From an uncultured Lachnobacterium sp. (GTDB lineage Bacteria > Bacillota > Clostridia > Lachnospirales > Lachnospiraceae), in the NCBI GenBank assembly GCA_900546625.1, contig URDU01000019.1, forward strand, positions 1 to 52,867: a stretch of 52,867 nucleotides of DNA, written 5' to 3'. Below, one piece after another: positions 8,930 to 16,115 of this stretch (its first letter is position 1; each line of letters begins with the position of its first letter). The position numbers and the translations under genes are program-made. A model generated the notes under the pieces. It was not told the origin of the DNA, did not search any database, and saw nothing but the letters and a program-made list of their open reading frames with translations.

Positions 8930-9169
8930 ATGAGATTAGACAAATTTTTGAAGGTATCGCGTCTGATAAAGAGGCGTACCGTGGCAAATGAGGCATGTGA
9001 CGCAGGCCGTGTCACAGTAAACGGCAGACCGGCAAAGGCATCTGTAAATGTCAAGGTCGGAGACATAATAGAGATAGCATTTGGACAAAAGACAGTCAAG
9101 GTTAAGGTGTTAAATCTCCTTGACACAACAAAGAAGGAAGAAGCAAAAGATCTTTTTGAGTATATATAG
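8930..9169 (+). CDS. rqcP: S4-domain RNA-binding protein RqcP (YabO/HslR family)
   Basis: A 79-residue protein that is essentially one S4 RNA-binding domain ('MRLDKFLKVSRLIKRRTVANEACDAG' region with the usual Arg/Lys pattern, then 'VNGRPAKASVNVKVGDIIEI'). The Bacillus orthologue RqcP (YabO) works with RqcH in ribosome-associated quality control, stabilising P-site tRNA during alanine tailing. Position between hup and yabP is conserved in spore-forming Firmicutes. GAGGT is 4 bases before the ATG. Confidence 0.9.
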   Translation: MRLDKFLKVSRLIKRRTVANEACDAGRVTVNGRPAKASVNVKVGDIIEIAFGQKTVKVKVLNLLDTTKKEEAKDLFEYI

Positions 9170-9278
9170 GTAATATTTTCATGAATCCCGGCATATATTT
9201 ACATATGTGATTCCACAGATGGCATGTATATGTGCAGCTGTCTATGGAGCATATTAAAAAATATGTGAGGGACAGGGA

Positions 9279-9563
9279 ATGGAAGAAATATCAGGCACAA
9301 AGAGTCATAAGCTTATATTGAATAATCGCAGAACAGGCAGCTTTACAGGTATTTTGGATGTACTCTCCTTTGATGTGGGAGAGATACTTTTGGAGACGGA
9401 GCTTGGCATGCTTGACCTAAAGGGCAAGGATCTTCACGTAAACAGGCTAAACCTTGAGAAGGGAGAAGCCGATATAGAAGGTGAGATAGACATGATTACG
9501 TATTCGAAGGTACCGGAGGTGACCGGAAAGAAGGATAAAATGTTTGGCAGGATATTCAGATAA
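9279..9563 (+). CDS. yabP: Sporulation protein YabP
   Basis: A 94-residue protein of the YabP/YqfC family. The pattern 'HKLILNNRRTGSFTGILDVLSFDVGEILLET' (residues about 10-40) and 'GMLDLKGKDLHVNRLNLEKGE' is characteristic. In Bacillus and Clostridia yabP lies in an operon with yabQ and is transcribed in the mother cell; YabQ is needed for cortex formation, while YabP's own role is less clear. Here yabQ is missing and the next gene is divIC only 17 bases on. Confidence 0.88.
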   Translation: MEEISGTKSHKLILNNRRTGSFTGILDVLSFDVGEILLETELGMLDLKGKDLHVNRLNLEKGEADIEGEIDMITYSKVPEVTGKKDKMFGRIFR

Positions 9564-9580
9564 GCACCTAAGGAGGAATA

Positions 9581-9874
9581 ATGAGTAGACGTCGTGCAAA
9601 GAGAAGAGGCGGAGCTTTAAGTGTTTCTATCATAGTTATTGCATTTCTTGTGGTTATGGTAGTCCAGGTTGTGCAGCTAAAGCAGAAGGAGGCAGCATAT
9701 GCCGCACAAAAGGCACAGCTGGAAAAGCAGTACACCAAAGAATCGGAGCGTGCTGATGAGATAGAAAGCATGCAGCAGTATATGCAGAGTGACCAGTACA
9801 TAGAGGATATAGCAAAGAGCAAGCTGGGGCTTGCGTATGACAATGAAATAATCTTCAAGGAAAAGGACAAATAA
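9581..9874 (+). CDS. divIC: Septum formation initiator DivIC/FtsB family
   Basis: A 97-residue bitopic membrane protein: a short Arg/Lys-rich cytoplasmic start, one membrane segment (residues about 14-30) and an extracytoplasmic coiled coil (about 31-65), then a short tail with 'KSKLGLAYDNEIIF', the typical end motif. DivIC works with FtsL and DivIB in the divisome. AAGGAGGAA directly precedes the ATG. Its place before spoIIE is conserved in Clostridia. Confidence 0.9.
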   Translation: MSRRRAKRRGGALSVSIIVIAFLVVMVVQVVQLKQKEAAYAAQKAQLEKQYTKESERADEIESMQQYMQSDQYIEDIAKSKLGLAYDNEIIFKEKDK

Positions 9875-9898
9875 TTTTTGAAGAGATAGTTGCGCTTT

Positions 9899-9932
9899 TT
9901 CGTCAAAACCTTCATTTTTGACCACATATAAT
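9899..9932 (+). promoter_or_regulatory. Possible Spo0A-controlled promoter of spoIIE
   Basis: TTCGTCAAA (9899-9907) matches the Spo0A box TTTGTCRAA at all but one base. A perfect TATAAT lies at 9927-9932, 27 bases before the spoIIE start. The box sits where the -35 would be with about 21 bases of spacing, the unusual geometry known for Spo0A-dependent sigma-A promoters such as Bacillus spoIIE and spoIIG. There is no normal -35 at 17 bases. Confidence 0.45.
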
Positions 9933-9958
9933 CGTTGAAAAAAGATGGAGGCAAAAAG

Positions 9959-11800
9959 ATGAGGAGTGCAAATTTAAAAAAAGCTGTGTGGGGGCTTATG
10001 GCATTTGCATCCACACTGGTGTGTGTGATGGATTGTTATCCACTGATACCTGCAGTGTACGGAGTTTATTGTCTGAGCAGTGAGCATACGATTATTTTTT
10101 ACATAGGATTAATTATTGGAATGGGATACTTTATATCGATACCGTCGATATGCAAGTATCTCTTTATTATTGCGGTGATTTGCTTTGGAGTGAGGCTTTT
10201 CGTGAGAAAAAGCGCTAAAAACGGATGTCTGATAACAGCCGTTGTAGCAGCCTGTGCCACGGCTGTGATGAATCTGTCGGTAGCATTTCTGGGGAAGCCT
10301 GATACGGATGAGCTGGTGCTTTCTGTAGCTGAGAGTCTTGTTGTGTTTTCCGTAGCCTTTGCACTGTGCAGGGCATGCGAATACTTAAGGACCTTTGGGC
10401 GCAATGAAAATGCGGTTATGGCAGGGCTTCTGCCCGACAGGGAGGAGGCATTTGCCACAGCGGTTTCAGGACTTTCGGGCATTATTTCGACTGCAAATGT
10501 CATGGCTGTAAAATGTACGGCAGATAAAATTCCTGATGAGAGTGAGAAAATACAGCTTGAGGTGACAGGGAGGCTTTGCGCATGCTGTGAGGGCTGCAGT
10601 GTGTGCTGGACAAGCGGGGCTTCGATTTCAGATGGTATAAAAATGCTTGCTGATGCAGTGCGCAAACGTATGAAAACAGAGGAAATTGTGCAAAACAGAT
10701 ATGTGGAGGGCTGCCCGCACTATACGCGCATGGTGGAGGCCGCCACAGAGGCATTTGCCCGTATTGAGCTAAATGAAGCCTGGTACAGGCGCCTTACTGA
10801 AAACAGACGCGTCATAGCCGCACAGCTTGACGCTATGGCAGAGCTCATGGAGGACTGGTGCAGGGCTGAAAAATGCATTGATAAAAAAAGAAGGCTTCGT
10901 CTTTCAAGAATTTATGTATATACGAAAGAGGCCGGTATACAGGTGGAAAATGCCCATATTTATGAGAATGTAAGGCAGCAGATATGTATAAAGGCAGATG
11001 TCTGCACCAAGGCAGATGGCGGGATTGAAATTTCAAGGTATGTACAGTCGGTTTCACGCGCCATGGGAGTGAAGCTTAGGCAGGCGCAGGGGACTGTTTC
11101 GATAATCTCCGACGAGAGGACATCTGTTGTGCTGTACGAGGAGAATCAGTTCTATGCGCTTTCCGGAGTGGCGACCAAAAAGAAAACAGGCTCTCAGGCA
11201 AATGGCGACAGCTGCAGCATGTTTCAGCTGGACGATGGCATGTATCATGTGTGTGTATCCGATGGCATGGGCTCGGGCAAGCAGGCGCAGTCAGAGAGCA
11301 CGCTGGTGGTGGATTTGCTTGAAAAGCTCTTAGAGGCAGGCTTTAGCAGGGAAAGTGCCCTAAAGCTGATGAACTCTGCCATGGTCATATCAGCGGGCGA
11401 GGAGTCGTATTCCACGGTTGATTTTGCCACAATAGACATGTATACAGGTGAGCTTGAGCTGACCAAAACAGGTGCCGCACCGTCATTTATCAAATCAGGG
11501 AAAAAAGTAAGTGTTATAGAAAATGAATCCCTCCCGGTGGGAGTCGATGCCGCTCAGGAGAGCATACACTCAAAAAATACGCTTCAAAGCGGCGATTTTC
11601 TTGTCATGGTGACGGATGGTGTGCTAGAATATCTGCATGTAAAGGACAAGCAGGAGAAGCTTATGGATATCATCGCAGGCGTCAAAAGCGATAATGCAGG
11701 CGTGCTGGCGCAGGAAATTCTGGACAGGGTACTGCTTGACACAGGCGGGTACGCAATGGATGATATGACGGTTGTTGCAATAGGAATCTGGGAAAAATAA
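9959..11800 (+). CDS. spoIIE: Stage II sporulation protein E, short form
   Basis: A 613-residue membrane-bound PP2C phosphatase. In Bacillus, SpoIIE dephosphorylates SpoIIAA to release sigma-F in the forespore. The N-terminal part has about four to five membrane segments (residues about 8-145) against ten in Bacillus SpoIIE (827 residues). A middle region (about 150-390, with 'CEGCSVCW') precedes the C-terminal SpoIIE/PP2C domain: 'VCVSDGMGSGKQA' (first metal Asp), 'SYSTVDFATID', 'VMVTDGVLE' and 'YAMDDMTVVAIGIW'. The ATG follows GGAGG by 7 bases; a TTG at 9935 is less likely. The stop codon overlaps tilS (TAATG). Confidence 0.9.
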   Translation: MRSANLKKAVWGLMAFASTLVCVMDCYPLIPAVYGVYCLSSEHTIIFYIGLIIGMGYFISIPSICKYLFIIAVICFGVRLFVRKSAKNGCLITAVVAACATAVMNLSVAFLGKPDTDELVLSVAESLVVFSVAFALCRACEYLRTFGRNENAVMAGLLPDREEAFATAVSGLSGIISTANVMAVKCTADKIPDESEKIQLEVTGRLCACCEGCSVCWTSGASISDGIKMLADAVRKRMKTEEIVQNRYVEGCPHYTRMVEAATEAFARIELNEAWYRRLTENRRVIAAQLDAMAELMEDWCRAEKCIDKKRRLRLSRIYVYTKEAGIQVENAHIYENVRQQICIKADVCTKADGGIEISRYVQSVSRAMGVKLRQAQGTVSIISDERTSVVLYEENQFYALSGVATKKKTGSQANGDSCSMFQLDDGMYHVCVSDGMGSGKQAQSESTLVVDLLEKLLEAGFSRESALKLMNSAMVISAGEESYSTVDFATIDMYTGELELTKTGAAPSFIKSGKKVSVIENESLPVGVDAAQESIHSKNTLQSGDFLVMVTDGVLEYLHVKDKQEKLMDIIAGVKSDNAGVLAQEILDRVLLDTGGYAMDDMTVVAIGIWEK

Positions 11801-13272
11801 TGATTAGACGGACAAAAGATTATATTCTGGAAAACAAAATGATAAAAAATCACAGCACAGTGCTTGTTGCGCTGTCGGGCGGTGCGGATTCAGTCTGCCT
11901 GCTGCTGTTGTTAAATGAGATAAAAAGACAGTGCGCAGATGAGCTTGATTTTGCGCTGGAGGCGGTGCATGTGGAGCACGGCATCAGAGGCGCCCAGAGC
12001 AGGGAGGATGCGAGGTTTGCGTCAGACCTTTGCGAGAGGCTTCACATACCGTGCCATGTACACTCTGTTGATGTGCCGCAATATGCAAAAAGCCATGGAC
12101 TTGGGCTGGAGGAGGCCGCCAGGATATTGCGCTATGAGGCGTTTGAAGAGGAAGCAGAGCAAAAGCAGGATAACAGCAGGCAGGCAGTCGTTGCGGTTGC
12201 GCACCATATGGAGGACAACGCGGAGACAGTTCTTTTTCAGATGCTGCGCGGAAGCGGAGTGAAGGGACTCGCCGGCATGCATCCGGTTTCTGTGAAGAAC
12301 GGTGTCACCTATATCAGGCCGCTTTTATCAGCGACACGCGCACAGATAGAGGAATATCTAATGGAAAACGGACAGGCTTTTGTCACCGATGCCACAAACA
12401 CTGACACAGCCTACTCCAGAAATAAGCTGCGCCATGATGTATTTCCTTTGCTTTTGCAGATTAATGACAGGGCGATAGAGCATATCAATGAGAGCGCAGG
12501 ACAGCTTGCGGTGATGAATGATTTTTACGAGGAGCAGCTAAAGGAGGCATGCGATAGCATGGTTTCCCAAAAAGAAGACAGGGTGATACTTGAAATCAGC
12601 CGCTTTGAGAGCCTGCATCCGGCATTAAAAAGCGGAGTAGCGCGCGAGTGCATACATTTAGCGTCAGGGCGGCTCAAGGACATCACGAGCACGCATATCG
12701 GTGCGCTTGTAAAGCTTGCAGGGCAGCAGTCGGGCAGAAAAATCAATCTGCCGTATGGAATTATTGCGGAAAAATCATTTGGCGAGGTGATGCTCTACGC
12801 CGGAAAGTGTGACGATGAAAAAGAAGAAATTCACGTTACAGCAAAGGAGCTTGAGGCACTAAGTGCCACTGGAGAGAAAAAAAACATCAGACTTTCGGCA
12901 GATGGCTCATATGTCACGCTTTGTATACACAATTTTAATGGTAAAATGGACGAAATTCCCAAAAAACCATATACGAAATGGTTTGATTATGATAAGATGA
13001 AGAAAGGCTTTGAAATCAGAACGAGAAAAGCCGGTGACTATATAATTGTGGATGACAAGGGCCATCACAAGAAGCTGAAGCAGGTATTTACAGGTGATAA
13101 AATCCCTGCACAGCAGAGAGCGGGACTGTGGCTTATAGCCCATGGATCACTGGTGCATGCCATAATCGGATACAGATCCGGCTGCAGCGCACTTGTCACA
13201 CCACAGACAGGAAAAGTACTTAAGATCACATTTTACGGAGGAAAACAAAATGGATTTTTCAAAGAAATATGA
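11800..13272 (+). CDS. tilS: tRNA(Ile)-lysidine synthase
   Basis: A 490-residue ATP-dependent enzyme that converts C34 of tRNA-Ile2 (CAU) to lysidine, switching it to read AUA. The PP-loop 'SGGADS' is at residues 26-31, 'VEHGIRGAQSREDARF' at about 58-73, 'AHHMEDNAETVLFQMLRGSG' at about 143-162, and the C-terminal tRNA-binding domain ends near 'KVLKITFYGG'. The start overlaps the spoIIE stop, and the end overlaps hpt by 23 bases, so the three genes are translationally coupled. The tilS-hpt-ftsH order is highly conserved in Firmicutes. Confidence 0.95.
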   Translation: MIRRTKDYILENKMIKNHSTVLVALSGGADSVCLLLLLNEIKRQCADELDFALEAVHVEHGIRGAQSREDARFASDLCERLHIPCHVHSVDVPQYAKSHGLGLEEAARILRYEAFEEEAEQKQDNSRQAVVAVAHHMEDNAETVLFQMLRGSGVKGLAGMHPVSVKNGVTYIRPLLSATRAQIEEYLMENGQAFVTDATNTDTAYSRNKLRHDVFPLLLQINDRAIEHINESAGQLAVMNDFYEEQLKEACDSMVSQKEDRVILEISRFESLHPALKSGVARECIHLASGRLKDITSTHIGALVKLAGQQSGRKINLPYGIIAEKSFGEVMLYAGKCDDEKEEIHVTAKELEALSATGEKKNIRLSADGSYVTLCIHNFNGKMDEIPKKPYTKWFDYDKMKKGFEIRTRKAGDYIIVDDKGHHKKLKQVFTGDKIPAQQRAGLWLIAHGSLVHAIIGYRSGCSALVTPQTGKVLKITFYGGKQNGFFKEI

Positions 13273-13795
13273 TATTTCGGTTTACCTGACAGAGGAGCAG
13301 CTCAATAAGCGAATCGCAGAGATTGGAGCGCAAATCACAGAAAAATACAAGGGACAGTCAGTATATCTCATCTGTATACTCAAGGGCTCAATATTCTTTA
13401 CCACAGAGCTTGCAAAGAGGATTGACCTGCCTATGACTATGGATTTCATGTCGGTATCCAGCTATGGCTCAGGCACAGAGTCATCGGGCGATGTCAAGAT
13501 CAAAAAGGATCTTGAGCATTCTATCGAGGGCGAGAATGTCATCATCATAGAGGATATCATTGATTCGGGAAATACCCTTAGCAGGCTTTCAAAGCTTCTT
13601 GCCAAAAGAAACCCGAAGAGCCTCACAATCTGCACACTTTTGGACAAGCCTGAGCGCCGTGTGGTTGATGATGTAAATGTAGACTACGTGGGCTTTGTGA
13701 TTCCTGACAAGTTTGTGGTAGGCTATGGTCTTGACTATGACCAGAGGTTTAGAAATCTGCCTTACATCGGCTTTGTCGAGGGCGAAATAAAATAA
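13250..13795 (+). CDS. hpt: Hypoxanthine phosphoribosyltransferase
   Basis: A 181-residue purine salvage enzyme that makes IMP/GMP from hypoxanthine/guanine and PRPP. The PRPP-binding motif 'VIIIEDIIDSGNTL' is at residues 97-110, 'LKGSIFF' at 44-50, and 'FVIPDKFVVGYGLDYDQRFRNLPYIG' near the end. The ATG is preceded by GGAGG at 13237-13241 inside tilS; an upstream in-frame start at 13193 has no ribosome site. In Bacillus HprT also interacts with TilS and FtsH, which fits the tight spacing here. Confidence 0.96.
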   Translation: MDFSKKYDISVYLTEEQLNKRIAEIGAQITEKYKGQSVYLICILKGSIFFTTELAKRIDLPMTMDFMSVSSYGSGTESSGDVKIKKDLEHSIEGENVIIIEDIIDSGNTLSRLSKLLAKRNPKSLTICTLLDKPERRVVDDVNVDYVGFVIPDKFVVGYGLDYDQRFRNLPYIGFVEGEIK

Positions 13796-13809
13796 AAAGG
13801 AGAAGTAAA

Positions 13810-15660
13810 TTGAATAAACAAAAAAGCGGTATGCGCGGAATAGGCGTATACATTATCATTGTATTTGCGGTAATCTGCATCTGGTACTGGCTGAGCGCCG
13901 GAGCTACATCAAACTCTTACACACAGAGTCAGTTCGAGAAGGATCTTGACAAGAATCAGGTGAAGAGCGTAAAGGTAGTGCAAAACAGGGAGATACCGAC
14001 AGGAAGCCTGGAGGTGAAGTTCAAGGACGGCACATCAAAGGTGCTTTACGTATCAGATGTAAACAGCATCGAAAAGACCATGACAAAGGCAGGCTACACC
14101 GATTATACAGTTGCAGATGTGCCGGCTGAGAGCTGGATTATGACACTGCTTCCGTATCTTTTGGTATTTGGAGCCATGTTCATACTCTTTGCAGTGATGA
14201 ACAACAACGCGGCAGCACAGGGCGGCGGTGGCAAGATGATGAACTTCGGCAAGAACCGTGCGAAGCTCACCACACAGGAGGAGAACCATATCAAGTTTTC
14301 CGATGTAGCAGGCCTTAAGGAGGAAAAGGAGGAGATTGCAGAGATAGTTGATTTCCTTCGTGATCCGGGAAAATACACAAGGCTTGGCGCAAGAATCCCA
14401 AAGGGTGTCCTTCTCGTAGGACCTCCGGGAACAGGTAAGACACTTCTTGCCAAGGCAGTAGCCGGAGAGGCAGGAGTACCGTTTTTTACTATTTCAGGAT
14501 CTGATTTCGTGGAGATGTTCGTCGGAGTCGGAGCCTCACGAGTGAGAGATTTGTTTGAGGATGCCAAGAAAAATGCGCCATGTATCGTATTTATCGACGA
14601 GATTGATGCCGTAGCCAGACGCCGTGGTACAGGAATGGGCGGCGGACACGACGAGCGTGAGCAGACATTGAACCAGATGCTTGTCGAGATGGATGGCTTT
14701 GGTGTCAATGAGGGCATTATCGTCATGGCAGCCACAAACCGTGTGGATATACTTGACCCGGCAATCATGCGTCCGGGACGTTTCGACAGAAAAGTCGTAG
14801 TAGGCAGACCGGATGTGGGCGGCAGAGAAGAAATTTTAGGTGTCCATGCCAAGAAAAAACCTCTTGCAGAGGATGTCGACTTAAAGCAGATTGCACAGAC
14901 TACAGCAGGCTTCACAGGTGCAGACCTTGAGAATCTGATGAATGAGGCGGCAATCCGTGCAGCGGGCGAAAACAGAGAATATATCACACAGGATGATATC
15001 AGAAAATCCTTCGTCAAGGTTGGTATCGGAGCTGAGAAGAAGAGCCGTATCATCTCTGACAAGGAGAAGCGCATCACAGCCTACCACGAGGCAGGACATG
15101 CAATTCTTTTCCATCTGCTTCCGGACGTAGGACCTGTATACACAGTTTCAATCATTCCTACAGGAGCAGGCGCAGCAGGCTACACCATGCCTCTGCCTGA
15201 GAAGGATGAGATGTTCAACACAAAGGGTCGTATGCTTCAGGAAATCGTAGTGGATTTAGGCGGCCGTGTCGCAGAGGAGCTTGTATTTGATGATATCACC
15301 ACAGGTGCATCACAGGATATCAAGCAGGCCACAAAGCTTGCTCGTGAGATGGTTACCAGATACGGTATGTCAGACAATATCGGCCTTATCTGCTATGCAG
15401 ATGATGAGGAGGAGGTCTTCATCGGACGTGACCTCGCACATGCAAAGAACTACAGCGAGGGCATAGCATCGGCAATCGATGTTGAGGTAAAGCGTATCAT
15501 CGACGAGTCATACGAAAAGGCAAAGAGCATGATAGCAGAGTACCGAAGTGTGCTTGACAGATGTGCAGCACTTCTTCTTGAGAAGGAGAAAATCACAAGA
15601 GATGAGTTTGAAGCACTGTTTGATGAGGACAGCAAAACAGAAGTTGGACATAATATTTAA
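13810..15660 (+). CDS. ftsH: ATP-dependent zinc metalloprotease FtsH
   Basis: A 616-residue membrane AAA+ protease that degrades misfolded membrane proteins and short-lived regulators. There are two membrane segments (residues about 10-29 and 110-130) flanking an external loop, then the AAA+ domain with Walker A GPPGTGKT (204-211), Walker B '[10 protein letters not shown]' and the second region of homology around '[10 protein letters not shown]', and the zinc site HEAGH (about residue 424). The start is TTG with AAGGAGAAG upstream. It is the last gene of the cluster. Confidence 0.96.
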   Translation: MNKQKSGMRGIGVYIIIVFAVICIWYWLSAGATSNSYTQSQFEKDLDKNQVKSVKVVQNREIPTGSLEVKFKDGTSKVLYVSDVNSIEKTMTKAGYTDYTVADVPAESWIMTLLPYLLVFGAMFILFAVMNNNAAAQGGGGKMMNFGKNRAKLTTQEENHIKFSDVAGLKEEKEEIAEIVDFLRDPGKYTRLGARIPKGVLLVGPPGTGKTLLAKAVAGEAGVPFFTISGSDFVEMFVGVGASRVRDLFEDAKKNAPCIVFIDEIDAVARRRGTGMGGGHDEREQTLNQMLVEMDGFGVNEGIIVMAATNRVDILDPAIMRPGRFDRKVVVGRPDVGGREEILGVHAKKKPLAEDVDLKQIAQTTAGFTGADLENLMNEAAIRAAGENREYITQDDIRKSFVKVGIGAEKKSRIISDKEKRITAYHEAGHAILFHLLPDVGPVYTVSIIPTGAGAAGYTMPLPEKDEMFNTKGRMLQEIVVDLGGRVAEELVFDDITTGASQDIKQATKLAREMVTRYGMSDNIGLICYADDEEEVFIGRDLAHAKNYSEGIASAIDVEVKRIIDESYEKAKSMIAEYRSVLDRCAALLLEKEKITRDEFEALFDEDSKTEVGHNI

Positions 15661-15724
15661 AAAATAGTCATGCTTTTGTGCATAATGACTATATGAAAAA
15701 TATTAAATAAGACTAAAGTGCTAT

Positions 15725-15766
15725 ACAAATTGCATAAAAACAAACCTTGATTTTTATGCAATTTGT
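15725..15766. repeat. 16-bp perfect inverted repeat after ftsH
   Basis: ACAAATTGCATAAAAA (15725-15740) and TTTTTATGCAATTTGT (15751-15766) are exact complements around a 10-base loop. There is no T-run after the second arm, so it is not a standard terminator. A weaker hairpin, ATAGTCAT...ATGACTAT, lies at 15664-15692. They may protect the ftsH mRNA end. Confidence 0.6.
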
Positions 15767-15804
15767 GAACACTTATCGTTATAACCGTGATATTATAATA
15801 ACCG

Positions 15805-15898
15805 TAAAAACCCCCCAATACATTATATAGTTTTTGCTATACCCCATAGTAAAAATACCTTCTCCTAAAAGGCAGCCGAACGTAGGCTGTCTTTTTTA
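15805..15898 (+). ncRNA. Candidate C-rich small RNA
   Basis: No open frame is present. A TATAAT at 15794-15799 could start a transcript near 15806, and a good intrinsic terminator ends at 15898. In between are unpaired C-rich stretches of the kind that pair with ribosome binding sites: CCCCCC (15811-15816), a hairpin GCTAT-ACCCC-ATAGT (15836-15850) with a C-rich loop, and CCTTCTCCT (15858-15866), complementary to AGGAGAAGG. No convincing -35 element is visible. Speculative. Confidence 0.3.
15871..15898 (+). terminator. Rho-independent terminator before tRNA-Tyr
   Basis: GGCAGCC (15871-15877) pairs with GGCTGTC (15885-15891), followed by TTTTTT. It lies 210 bases after ftsH, too far to be its first choice, and so may end a separate short transcript. 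Confidence 0.7.
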
Positions 15899-15911
15899 TT
15901 AAAAAATATGC

Positions 15912-15940
15912 TTGCATAATCACATCTGTTGTGATAAACT
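15912..15940 (+). promoter_or_regulatory. Promoter of tRNA-Tyr
   Basis: TTGCAT (15912-15917), 17 bases, TAAACT (15935-15940); the tRNA begins 26 bases later. Confidence 0.5.
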
Positions 15941-15965
15941 ATGCAAGTATCGTAATTGAATACAT

Positions 15966-16047
15966 GGGCAGATTCCCGAGTGGCCAAAGGGGACAGACTG
16001 TAAATCTGCTGCAACTTGCTTCGATGGTTCGAATCCATCTCTGCCCA
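15966..16047 (+). tRNA. tRNA-Tyr (GTA)
   Basis: Acceptor GGGCAGA (15966-15972) pairs with TCTGCCC (16040-16046) and A is the discriminator. The D arm is CCC...GGG, the anticodon loop CTGTAAA holds GTA, a long type-II variable arm follows, and the T arm GATGG-TTCGAAT-CCATC is intact. CCA is not encoded, so the cca product is needed. The top pair of the anticodon stem is A-C rather than the usual G-C. Confidence 0.95.
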
Positions 16048-16055
16048 TTAAAAAA

Positions 16056-16083
16056 CCTCAAGTCGTATGACTTGAGGTTTTTG
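16056..16083 (+). terminator. Rho-independent terminator after tRNA-Tyr
   Basis: CCTCAAGTC (16056-16064) and GACTTGAGG (16069-16077) form a perfect 9-bp stem with a 4-base loop and TTTTT after it. A-rich bases on the other side could let it serve the minus-strand gene too. Confidence 0.9.
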
Positions 16084-16115
16084 CGTTATTTTTTGTGTTA
16101 TTCCGATATTATCAT

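Noticed and set aside
10099..10665. 188-codon open frame opposite spoIIE
   Set aside because: Antisense shadow; the spoIIE frame is supported by its domain motifs.
14103..15077. 324-codon open frame opposite ftsH
   Set aside because: It mirrors the strongly conserved ftsH coding strand, has no ribosome site and gives a low-complexity Ser/Pro-rich product.
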